Source: Pseudobdellovibrionaceae bacterium (GTDB lineage Bacteria > Bdellovibrionota > Bdellovibrionia > Bdellovibrionales > UBA1609). From it: a stretch of 64,000 bases of DNA. The translations under genes were made by a program, and so were the position numbers. The notes under the pieces are model-generated. The model worked only from the letters and a program-made list of their open reading frames with translations, had not been told where the DNA came from and did not search any database. Positions 1 through 7,707 of this stretch are shown here, in pieces. The DNA is taken from the NCBI GenBank assembly GCA_947444305.1, contig CANEZP010000002.1, positions 1 through 64,000 on the forward strand, in the 5' to 3' direction. The first letter of the stretch is position 1; every line of letters starts with the position of its first letter.

Positions 1-498
1 GCGCCGGCGCTAGATGAAAATCTCAAAGGCGCCATTCGCGATTTCGACAAACACGTCAGGTTAAAAAACGGTCTGGTTTACGGTGAATCCGTGCGCACTT
101 ATTCTTTGAAAGATAAATGCGCGAAAACGATTGATGAAGATATGAAGCGCATGGGTTGCCGCAAGCAAGTCGACGTGATCCGCGAGCCCGTAAAGAATGA
201 ACCGGTCAAAGATAAGGCGGGACGGACGGCGCCGATCTGGCAATTCGTCTGCGAGGACGGCGGCGTGATCAAGTTGAAACCCGAAGGAGATCCCGGCAAT
301 AAGTTTACGCCGTATCCCCACGCGAGCCGCACTCTTCGTTACCCCGCCGATTCGGATTACCGTGACTACCGCGATGAAGTCGCGAAGATCAGCGAAGACG
401 GGCACATCATTCCGCGCGGCCCGGGCGACCTCGCCCCTAAACATTTGATCAAGGGCTGGTCGGCCGACGCGCACATTCCGCTCGGGAAATGCGATTAA
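1..498 (+). CDS. C-terminal part of a protein of unknown function
   Basis: The frame is open from the first base of the window to a TAA at 496-498, giving 165 visible residues, so the gene begins upstream. A GTG at 91 is an internal Val codon rather than a convincing start, because coding continues smoothly before it. The visible part is hydrophilic and rich in Lys, Asp and Arg, has four Cys and no membrane segment. I recognise no family. The next gene is convergent and only 4 bp away. Most likely a soluble or exported protein like its neighbours; function unknown. Confidence 0.7.
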   Translation, partial: APALDENLKGAIRDFDKHVRLKNGLVYGESVRTYSLKDKCAKTIDEDMKRMGCRKQVDVIREPVKNEPVKDKAGRTAPIWQFVCEDGGVIKLKPEGDPGNKFTPYPHASRTLRYPADSDYRDYRDEVAKISEDGHIIPRGPGDLAPKHLIKGWSADAHIPLGKCD

Positions 499-502
499 AT
501 GC

Positions 503-910
503 TTAAGGATTCGGCCAGTAGTCTTTGCACTGAAGTTGCACGCTGATCGGCGTAGGCGTCGCGTCGTGCTCGGCGATCGTGCCCGCGCGCGGGTCAACGT
601 AGACGGTCAATGCCAATTTACCGTTGTTCTCGGTGTACGCCGTGCGCAGCACATCGACGTTGTTTTTCGAAATGGTGAGCACTCCATCGTCGCCGGTTTC
701 TTTTACCGAATTGTCTTTGAGGTTGTAAACGGCGGGAACACCGTCGAGGACGAGAGTGTAGATCGCGCCGCTATCGGAGTAATCATTCAGCACCGTGAGG
801 ACCGTACGCTGAGAGGACGAAATGCAAGTTCTCGAAAAATAGCCTGCGTCGCCGGCAGAAGCATTTTGACCTAAGACGAGCGCAACGAGGATGAGTAAGG
901 AACGTTTCAT
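503..910 (-). CDS. small exported protein of unknown function
   Basis: 135 residues. The N-terminus is a clean signal peptide (MKRSLLILVALVLGQNASAG, cleavage near residue 19-20), so the mature protein of about 115 residues is probably periplasmic. It has two Cys, one near each end (C29 region and C128 region), which could form a disulfide. The start is supported by AAGGGG about 5 bases upstream of the ATG. It converges with the partial gene at the window start. No recognised domain. The mature part looks beta-rich by eye. Confidence 0.75.
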   Translation of the reverse strand: MKRSLLILVALVLGQNASAGDAGYFSRTCISSSQRTVLTVLNDYSDSGAIYTLVLDGVPAVYNLKDNSVKETGDDGVLTISKNNVDVLRTAYTENNGKLALTVYVDPRAGTIAEHDATPTPISVQLQCKDYWPNP

Positions 911-1063
911 GTTTACCCCTTGTGTTGATGATGGACCTGGAAAACAGGTCTATCGCGGTCACGAGGATTCGTTGAGGTTAATCATGATAGAGAAAATCTT
1001 TTAGATACTTCTTTGTTTACGTCCGTTTGCGGTATGTGAATTATACCGTCGCGAGCGTCTACA

Positions 1064-2116
1064 CTACTGAATCGTAAGGGCGCCGGTCACGTCGTGATCG
1101 TCGTTGCGCTGCAGCCAATCTTCGAGCGTCGTGATGTGAGCGGGTTGTCCGGCGTGCTCATGCCAGCTATCCAAGACAAAAATCTGATTTGTTCTTTTGT
1201 TCCTTAGCTGAACGGCGATGTGATAGGCGACGATCAAACTTCGATAAGCCGGTAATCGTTCAACGCTGAAATGACGAAGTAGATTTTGGTCGATTAAACT
1301 TCGTGCGAAATCTATAAACGTTTCGGTCTCGGCCACGCAGTTCATCTGATTTTTCTTTAGGGGTATAATCTCGTTCAACATGTTGCCCATCCAGCCGCCG
1401 ACGTCGCCGCGTAACGGGGTCATTTTCTCGAGCAAGCCGGTGGCCCGGCGTAGAGCCCGCAGTTCCATAAGTTCGGCCGGCGTTAATCTTTGCGCATTGA
1501 GCAGCTGGAGTTCTCCCGTACTTAGCGGGGCGTCGTTGAGGAAATGCGCCGCGCGAACCGCGTCGTGCGCGCGGTCAAATAATTCGGTGATTTGAACCTG
1601 CTGCGATTCTGTTACTCCTACGGTGCGCGCTTTAAAGGACCAGGGAGTGTAGGTAAAAATACGATAGCAGCGGGCCCGTTCACCGGTAAGCTCGTTGACC
1701 AGCCGGGCGTCCGCGGCCTCACGCACCTCGGTCATCGACACGGCGTATTTGTTTTCGCGGGTCATAAGGATACTCAGTTCGGTCAAACCTTTTACGATCG
1801 CCGGATGGTGGGGGATGACCAATGTTTTGCGCGTGTTTTTTTCGAGCATGCCGGCGGGGAGTTCGCTGACTTTCACTAACCGGGCCCACTTCCAATCGCT
1901 TATCGAAGCGAGGACCTGCTCTTTCAAGTAAGCGCCCTTTTTGTCGTTAAACTTGGCGAGCAATCCTTTCGAGCTAAATTCGTAAGCCTCACAGAGGCTG
2001 AGCTGCCCAACAAACCGCTGTTCTAAAGACGATATTCCTTCGGCCGGTGACGCTAAAGGTATGGCAAGGGCCGTGATCAGGCTCGCCGCGAAGATCCAAT
2101 TGTTTCTAGTCATCAT
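1064..2116 (-). CDS. exported protein with a transglutaminase-like Cys-His-Asp arrangement
   Basis: About 350 residues from the tandem ATGs at 2111-2116, which follow an AAGG. An earlier in-frame ATG at 2194 would add a stretch unlike a signal peptide. Residues 1-25 form a signal peptide ending near SPAEG. The C-terminal third has Cys260 (in NQMNCVAET), His299 (in IVAYHIAVQL) and Asp316 (in IFVLDSWHEH). That order and context resemble the catalytic triad of transglutaminase-like or papain-fold cysteine proteins. The family call is inference from spacing and context. The rest is helical and charged. It is divergent from the exported acetyltransferase-like gene starting at 2213. Confidence 0.7.
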   Translation of the reverse strand: MMTRNNWIFAASLITALAIPLASPAEGISSLEQRFVGQLSLCEAYEFSSKGLLAKFNDKKGAYLKEQVLASISDWKWARLVKVSELPAGMLEKNTRKTLVIPHHPAIVKGLTELSILMTRENKYAVSMTEVREAADARLVNELTGERARCYRIFTYTPWSFKARTVGVTESQQVQITELFDRAHDAVRAAHFLNDAPLSTGELQLLNAQRLTPAELMELRALRRATGLLEKMTPLRGDVGGWMGNMLNEIIPLKKNQMNCVAETETFIDFARSLIDQNLLRHFSVERLPAYRSLIVAYHIAVQLRNKRTNQIFVLDSWHEHAGQPAHITTLEDWLQRNDDHDVTGALTIQ

Positions 2117-2212
2117 CCTTGCCGTGTTTTGCAAAAGCCGTGCGTGCTTTCCGCCGTGCGCGTGGACCGGCGGTTGCACTAACGAGCCGCTCAAACCTTT
2201 GGAGACTAACCT

Positions 2213-2949
2213 ATGCGTACGTGGCTTGCCATTCTGTGTATCGTTTTGCCGTTTTCGAGCGAAAGCTGGGCTAAGTTCAGCGATACCGCCATTGATGTCC
2301 CAAAAGCCGCGCCGGCGTGCAAAGCGGATCTTACCGCCAAGAAAGAGACCTCTAAGGTCTTGGAACTAATGGCTCGTTACCGGCCTATGATGGAACAAAC
2401 GGTCACGGTGGCTACCGATGCGGATCTCGAAGCCGTTTTAAATATTCAAAGGACGCATCTTCTCAGTGAAAAAGAGGGGAAACTCGACGGGGGTTTCGTA
2501 AGAACCGTCATGACGATCGATGCGCTCAAAGAGTTGCAAGCGAGCGGGGCGTTCATTTTAGTGGCGAAGAAGAACGGCGAAGTCGTTGGCTACTCCATCT
2601 TGCTTACGCCCCAGATGCGAGTCCAGCAAGCCTGGTTCAACGGCTACTTGCCGCCGGCCTGGGACGATGAATCGGTGAATTCAAAAGTTTGGTATTACAA
2701 GCAAACCGCCGTTTTAGAATCCGCCTCGCGCTTGATTCCTGTTTTGCTTTTTCTCAAAACTGCAGAAATCACCCGGCAGCATGGCGGCCTTCAATGCTTG
2801 GACTCATCTCGCTGAAGCCGCTAAACGTACGGTCGATGCAGTTCCACGAGCATATCGGCGCGAAGCCGGTGGCCATGGGTATTAAAGAGAACAGCGCTTC
2901 GGAGTTACTGTGGAATTTAATGAGCGTGGAAGTCGGTCAGGAGCAATGA
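2213..2949 (+). pseudogene. exported GNAT-family acetyltransferase-like gene with a frameshift
   Basis: The first reading frame (2213-2815) gives 200 residues: a signal peptide (residues 1-20, ending SSESWA), then a stretch typical of a GNAT core (DADLEAVLNIQRTHLL, then FILVAKKNGEVVGYSILL). It stops just after GGLQCLD. The conserved GNAT end continues in the next frame (LKPLNVRSMQFHEHIGAKPV) to a TGA at 2947-2949. Joining the frames near 2803-2806 restores a full-length protein of about 245 residues. Its TGA overlaps an ATG at 2946, consistent with the tail being the true gene end. Either a genuine frameshift mutation or a sequencing error. A signal peptide on a GNAT protein is unusual, since acetyl-CoA is cytoplasmic. 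Confidence 0.7.
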
Positions 2950-2951
2950 AT

Positions 2952-3785
2952 ATGAAATCAATCGCGGTTCTTTTACTTTCGTTGTTTTTAGCGAGCCCGG
3001 CGTTCGCCGCGCAGGTTTCGGAAGTATGTGATGTGATCCGCCGGCAAGATACTTTTTCTTGGACCCAACGAAACGCCGAAGAGTGCGAGCGAAGAGCGCA
3101 AAAGAATTTTGAGCCGGCCGCGGTTGATGTCTGCTTAGTCATCGCACGCGGTGATGGTTTCCCCTCGACCCAACGGAACGCGCTTGAGTGTTTGGACGTC
3201 GTCGCGGATAAAAGCGTAGCTACGGCGACCGAATGTTTGAGCATCGCGCGCAGCGATAGTTTCACCGGAACGCAAAAGGCGGCTATCGCTTGTTTGAAAA
3301 GGAAAGCCGTCGCCGCCGGTGAGGCGCCCCGGGCGCAACAAACCGCGTTGTCCATCGTTCGCGGATCAAGCGTGAGCGCAGAGGTAGCCGACTTAAAAGT
3401 CATCGATGACAACGGCGGCGAATTCTACTGGATCCTGCTTAAAAATCTTCGCGTCACGGACGGTGATCGAGTCGTCGACGTCGGCACGGTGGTCATCATA
3501 CCGACCGTCCAAACGAAGGAAGGCGCCGGATTCGTTTCTCAAGAAATCAACGAAGCAATTCAGACGGGGGCGCTATCGGCAGACCCAATTCATAAAGTGC
3601 GGGTTTACATCGCGAAGAAAGACGGCGTGGATTCAACCTTCGCTCAGTCCGAACTGACAAGAAACCCGAAAGACAACAACCTGGTAAAAATCGGGGCCAT
3701 CGAGCTTTCCGCGGTGCGGGGAGATAAAGGAACCACGCTTCGTTGGGGATTATCAATACCCGAAGAAGTCGTACGCGAACGGTAA
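2952..3785 (+). CDS. exported protein with three tandem Cys repeats
   Basis: 277 residues from the ATG at 2952, chosen because AGGAG lies 8 bases upstream; the ATG at 2946 is too close to that site. Residues 1-20 are a signal peptide ending SPAFAA. Three tandem copies of C-x2-I-x3-D-x-F-x2-T-Q-x5-C follow, with Cys pairs at 26/45, 61/80 and 95/114, a period of about 35 residues. The equal spacing of 18 between paired Cys suggests one disulfide per repeat in the periplasm. The remaining 150 residues look beta-rich with no recognised domain. It lies directly after the frameshifted GNAT gene and is probably co-transcribed with it. Function unknown. Confidence 0.8.
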   Translation: MKSIAVLLLSLFLASPAFAAQVSEVCDVIRRQDTFSWTQRNAEECERRAQKNFEPAAVDVCLVIARGDGFPSTQRNALECLDVVADKSVATATECLSIARSDSFTGTQKAAIACLKRKAVAAGEAPRAQQTALSIVRGSSVSAEVADLKVIDDNGGEFYWILLKNLRVTDGDRVVDVGTVVIIPTVQTKEGAGFVSQEINEAIQTGALSADPIHKVRVYIAKKDGVDSTFAQSELTRNPKDNNLVKIGAIELSAVRGDKGTTLRWGLSIPEEVVRER

Positions 3786-3865
3786 AATCTATGGCCCGCG
3801 GGACTGGCGCAGAAATGGCAAGTTCGCTTCCGAACTTAAACCATTTGCGCAGAGGTCGTTCTCGT

Positions 3866-4192
3866 ATGTTGCCTATTCAAAAATACTTACTACTTTTCAT
3901 TGTTACCGCGCTTGTCCCGTCTTTCGCGCACGCCGCGCTTTCCGATGCACAAAAACAAGTGGTCATCGAAGCGATTGAGAAAGGCGACTACGCCGTGCTC
4001 GATATTCTCAACGTCGACGAAGACCCGGCCCCTAATTTCACGCTAGCTTCGTCGCTAAAAATCGACCGGCCCGGCACTTACGAATTCGGCGGGCAGAAGA
4101 ACGTGGATATTTCACGAAACGCGGCCCGCGGCGGATTGCGCATCGAAGTGCCTACCTGTCCGAAACCTTACCGCGTGGTTTGCCAGCTTTAA
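3866..4192 (+). CDS. small exported protein of unknown function
   Basis: 108 residues from the ATG at 3866. An in-frame ATG further upstream would put a charged stretch before the signal peptide and has no ribosome binding site, so the later start is preferred. The signal peptide is MLPIQKYLLLFIVTALVPSF ending AHAA. The mature part is about 85 residues with two Cys close to the C-terminus (TCPKPYRVVC), probably one disulfide. It has no recognised domain. The gene converges with and overlaps the next one by 4 bp at the stop codons. Confidence 0.7.
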   Translation: MLPIQKYLLLFIVTALVPSFAHAALSDAQKQVVIEAIEKGDYAVLDILNVDEDPAPNFTLASSLKIDRPGTYEFGGQKNVDISRNAARGGLRIEVPTCPKPYRVVCQL

Positions 4193-4836
4193 TTAGACAA
4201 ATTGCAACGAACTTTTATCTCGAGCGCCGCCAGCCGGTGCCCGACGTTTTTTGAGAGCTTAAGATGTTCGTCAACACCGACGTCGATGATGAAACGTGGA
4301 GCCAGGGCGAGGATCATGTGCTCGCCGCTTGCCGATAACGTCAGTTGATTCTCTGTATCCCGTTCACCCGTTTCTTTAAACACGCGGATTCTCAGCGCGA
4401 GTTCTTCTCGATCGCTGAGATGAAGTTGGACGTAACCTCGCTGCGAAACCGATCGCTGGTCAAAAAGTTTCGTCTCGAGCGTCAGCGCGGAAGCATCCTT
4501 CGAGTTTAAAAACTTACCGGCGCATTTTCCCTCTTTCGGGCACTGGACTTCGATCGCGAAGCTCGGGCCCGGCCGCTTAGCGTAGCGCCACTCGAACGCG
4601 AGCTTTTCATTCTCGAAAATCAGTTCTTCCGATTTAATTTTGCTTTTGAGGTTCTCGTTTTCACGCACGGCTTCGTTCCATGAACGCGACAGATCCGGGG
4701 CCGGCTTACCCGCGCGCGTCGCGGAGATCCGCAAGGGGACCGACTCACCGAATTCGGTTGAACAATTGTAGGTGGCTGCGTTCGCGTGAGGCAGGAAACA
4801 GGCGGCGAGTAGCGTAAGGCTGATTGCGATTTTCAT
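4189..4836 (-). CDS. exported protein of unknown function
   Basis: 215 residues from the ATG at 4836, chosen because it gives a clean signal peptide (MKIAISLTLLAACFLPHANA). A longer form starting at 4893 is possible but would bury that signal. The mature part is about 195 residues, beta-rich by eye, with Cys at the start, two in the middle (CPKEGKC) and one at the end. No strong ribosome binding site is visible for either start. No family recognised. Probably periplasmic. It is divergent from the YbjQ gene. Confidence 0.7.
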   Translation of the reverse strand: MKIAISLTLLAACFLPHANAATYNCSTEFGESVPLRISATRAGKPAPDLSRSWNEAVRENENLKSKIKSEELIFENEKLAFEWRYAKRPGPSFAIEVQCPKEGKCAGKFLNSKDASALTLETKLFDQRSVSQRGYVQLHLSDREELALRIRVFKETGERDTENQLTLSASGEHMILALAPRFIIDVGVDEHLKLSKNVGHRLAALEIKVRCNLSN

Positions 4837-4951
4837 GATTACTGTTTGCTGCGTGGAGGTGGCGGAGTCAATTGGGTTCAGATCGTCACTCATTTACTAC
4901 TCGCTTGACTGGACTTCGGGTAGACCGGACGATCAGCTTACGGAGGCAGCT

Positions 4952-5266
4952 ATGATTCTCACCACTCTTGATTACGTTCCGGATCGCGAAATCGTCGAAC
5001 ATTACGGTTTGGTCAACGGGAGCACCGTGCGCTCCAAACATTTCGGCAAAGACTTCCTCGCGGGATTCAAAAACATGGTCGGCGGAGAGCTCAAGGCCTA
5101 CACCGAACTCATGGAAGAGACGCGCAACGAAGCCACGCAACGGCTGATCGCGCAGGCTCAGGCCAAGGGCGCGAACGCGGTCGTCGCACTTCGCTTCGGT
5201 ACGAGCGACGTCGCGCAAGGGGCAGCCGAAGTTTTTGCCTACGGAACGGCCGTTCGTCTCGCATAA
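4952..5266 (+). CDS. YbjQ/UPF0145 family protein
   Basis: 104 residues starting at an ATG preceded by CGGAGG. The sequence follows the YbjQ fold closely: VEHYGLVNGSTVRS near residue 17, a middle Phe/Gly/Glu segment with AYTELMEETRNEA, then ANAVVALRF and the closing AEVFAYGTAV. Family members form pentameric rings and are often called heavy-metal-binding, though biochemical roles are poorly known. It is the first gene of a three-gene set with a second YbjQ protein (13 bp gap) and an M48 peptidase, so the three may act together at the membrane. Confidence 0.88.
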   Translation: MILTTLDYVPDREIVEHYGLVNGSTVRSKHFGKDFLAGFKNMVGGELKAYTELMEETRNEATQRLIAQAQAKGANAVVALRFGTSDVAQGAAEVFAYGTAVRLA

Positions 5267-5278
5267 AAGGAAAACGCC

Positions 5279-5698
5279 ATGGAATTAATCGTAGGCTTAA
5301 TCGCCATTTTGATCGGCTTTTTCGTGGGCGGAGCTCGAGAGAAACGTCATATCGCCGAACTCAAAGTACGCGAAGCCGCGCTTCTCTCGAAATTACCCAC
5401 CCGGGCCGACCGGGGTCCTAAACTCGTTGCCGGCGAAACGTTTCTCGTGACCGGCAACGTCGTCGTGGCGGCGGATTCGTTTAAGAGTTTCGTTGGCGGG
5501 CTTAAAAACTTTTTCGGCGGCTCGATGACTATGTACGAAACGCTGCTTGATCGCGCGCGCCGGGAGGCGGTCTGCCGCTTGCGTGAATCCGCTCTGCAGT
5601 CGGGCGCGAGCGAAATCGTCGATCTTCACATCGAAACTTCATATTTGGATCAGATCGGCGTCGAGGTTTCCGCCTACGCCACGGCCGTCCGGGGATGA
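5279..5698 (+). CDS. membrane-anchored YbjQ/UPF0145 family protein
   Basis: 139 residues. The first 20 form a membrane segment (LIVGLIAILIGFFVGGA) followed by a charged linker. From about residue 45 the YbjQ fold follows (TFLVTGNVVVA, FKSFVGGLKNFFGGSMTMYE, VSAYATAV). It is therefore a tethered paralogue of the soluble YbjQ gene just upstream, with the domain likely on the cytoplasmic side of the inner membrane if the N-terminus is outside; the topology is inference. AAAAGG precedes the start. Its stop overlaps the next start by 4 bp (ATGA), which suggests translational coupling to the peptidase. Confidence 0.87.
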   Translation: MELIVGLIAILIGFFVGGAREKRHIAELKVREAALLSKLPTRADRGPKLVAGETFLVTGNVVVAADSFKSFVGGLKNFFGGSMTMYETLLDRARREAVCRLRESALQSGASEIVDLHIETSYLDQIGVEVSAYATAVRG

Positions 5699-6528
5699 GC
5701 CGATACGTTCCCAAACCTGACCTCGAGGGGATTAACGCTCCCGAAAAACCGTCTTGGTTCAAAGACGCGCTGATTTTAGTGGGCGGATTTTTAGGCATCG
5801 TGGCCGTTTTCTATTTTGTTTTTGCGAGCGCGGCCGACTGGATCGTAGCGCGAATAAGCCCCGAGACCGAGATGCGCTACTTAAGTAAATTGGTTTCGAA
5901 AAGTCCGCTCTCTGGCCGGATTGTTAAAGAGTCCGAAGTTCATCCCGAGTTTAGCCGTCTGACCAAAACTTTTATTAATCAAACGCAGCTCCCCCTGAAG
6001 GTGTTCATCGTTTGTGAAGAGGCGCCGAACGCCTTTGCTTTGCCGGGTGGGGTGATTTATTTGACCAGCGGCCTGTTCGCGAAAGTTCACTCCGAGAACG
6101 GTTTAGCTTTCGTGCTCGGTCACGAGATCGGTCATTTCATGAATCGGGATCATCTACGGGGTCTCAGCCGGGAGATTCTCTTCGCAACGGGAGCCGCGCT
6201 TCTTGGCTTTGCCGAAGTCGGCGGCGCGCACGCCTTCAACCAAGCTTTATCGCGTCAGTTCAGCCGGGCACAGGAGCTTGCCGCCGATGATTACGCTCTC
6301 AATCTTATGCAGAAAATTTACCACCACACCTTCGGTGCCGAAGAGTTTCTGACCGAAGTGGGCAAGGGCGATTCTCAATTCGATCAGACCCTCGCGCGCT
6401 TCGCGAGCACGCATCCCGTGACGAGTGAACGTGTCGAGCGTATTAAAGCGACGCAGACTAATCAGACCGCGGAGGCCAAGGCGGTGAGAAGCTCAATTAA
6501 GGAATGGCGTCCGAAGGAATGTAAGTAG
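5695..6528 (+). CDS. M48 family membrane-associated zinc metallopeptidase
   Basis: 277 residues. A membrane segment lies at about residues 25-50. The zinc-binding HExxH is at 143-147 (HEIGH) and the likely third ligand is Glu194 in AQELAADDYAL; both are typical of M48 (Ste24/HtpX/BepA-like) gluzincins. Residues 90-110 (FIVCEEAPNAFALPGGVIYL) match the conserved strand segment before the active site in this family. No TPR region follows, so it is a short form. Translationally coupled to the YbjQ pair by a 4-bp overlap. Likely role: envelope protein quality control. Confidence 0.88.
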   Translation: MSRYVPKPDLEGINAPEKPSWFKDALILVGGFLGIVAVFYFVFASAADWIVARISPETEMRYLSKLVSKSPLSGRIVKESEVHPEFSRLTKTFINQTQLPLKVFIVCEEAPNAFALPGGVIYLTSGLFAKVHSENGLAFVLGHEIGHFMNRDHLRGLSREILFATGAALLGFAEVGGAHAFNQALSRQFSRAQELAADDYALNLMQKIYHHTFGAEEFLTEVGKGDSQFDQTLARFASTHPVTSERVERIKATQTNQTAEAKAVRSSIKEWRPKECK

Positions 6529-6571
6529 GCGAGGGGAGAATCCAAGCCAACTTAAGCTTATCCTTAGTCCG

Positions 6572-6931
6572 TTATTTCTCGGACCAAACCGCCAACTCAT
6601 TCCCACTTGGATCTTTGAAGTGAAAACGCCGTCCGCCTGGAAAAGTATAAATTGATTTAGAGATTTCTCCCCCGGCGGCTTTTATTTGTTCAAGACTGCT
6701 CTCAAGATTTTCTGAATACAAAATCACCAACGGTCCACCGGTGATTACCTTAGCGTCCGTGCGCAGACCACCTACCTCACCGGTCTCTCCTTTTATTCCT
6801 GCGTAAGCGGGACCGTAGTCATTAAAACCCCATCCGAACGCGTCGCTATAGAAGGTTTTTGCCTTTGCAAGATCGATGACGGCGAACTCGATGTAGTTGA
6901 TTCGGTGATGATTAAGGTTCGATCCAGCCAT
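6572..6931 (-). CDS. VOC (glyoxalase/bleomycin resistance) family protein
   Basis: 119 residues, the usual length of a single VOC domain pair. The start shows the family pattern (INYIEFAVIDLAKAKTFYSDAFGW) and the end has GGRRFHFKDPSGNELAVWSE, where VOC proteins carry the last metal-ligand Glu. GGAGG lies 7 bases before the ATG. It stands alone, convergent with the M48 peptidase operon. Substrate cannot be told: VOC members include lactoylglutathione lyases, dioxygenases and drug-binding proteins. Confidence 0.85.
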   Translation of the reverse strand: MAGSNLNHHRINYIEFAVIDLAKAKTFYSDAFGWGFNDYGPAYAGIKGETGEVGGLRTDAKVITGGPLVILYSENLESSLEQIKAAGGEISKSIYTFPGGRRFHFKDPSGNELAVWSEK

Positions 6932-7218
6932 GATGTTGCCTCCAGATAAAGAATCTTAATAAAAACAGTTTGCCCAAGCGGAATCAATTCCGGTTGATCA
7001 TACATGTTCTCCGTATCTTCCGATTTTCGATTCTCGATTTTCGATAATTTCGGCGACCGGCGAAATTATTGCTCGGGGCTTCGGGTAATCGTTGGATCTC
7101 GTGTTCCCAGCGGCGCTTTTCCGTCCGTGGATGCTGTCGGCTCGAACGCTCATCAGCCCATCCAGGGCTGATGCCCCATATCGAATGCTGCGCATTCGAC
7201 ATGGGTACGCGTTCGACC

Positions 7219-7378
<160 letters not shown>

Positions 7379-7707
7379 ACGACTGGACCTAGACCTGTGC
7401 ACCGAAATGCACACATTCTTTGATGTTTAGGTGTGCGGCGTACGCTATGCAATTCGCGAATTCATGTCAAACCGCGAGAATTTGACGCAGCCAATTGAGG
7501 TTTTGAATTTTCTATTGCCTCTTCTTATGGACGCTCTAGCATTTACTTAATGCGTTGGAATACAGACAGAAGTCCGTGGTCGCGTACTAGCACTAGTGAT
7601 GCTCAGTCAGGTGAGCGCTAGATAGGCCCCTGGACCGGAGAGTTTTTGAGAATGGCTTTCGCTTCAAGTTCCAGAATCAACAAGAACACAACAAAAGGAG
7701 TTCCATC
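7379..7707. other. upstream region of the porin gene
   Basis: About 330 bp without a gene between the tRNA and the porin. A TTGACG at 7482-7487 could be a -35 element, but no strong -10 is seen at the right spacing. The porin start at 7708 is preceded by AAAGGAG. The length suggests a long 5' leader or distant regulatory sites for a strongly expressed gene; nothing specific is recognised. Confidence 0.4.
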
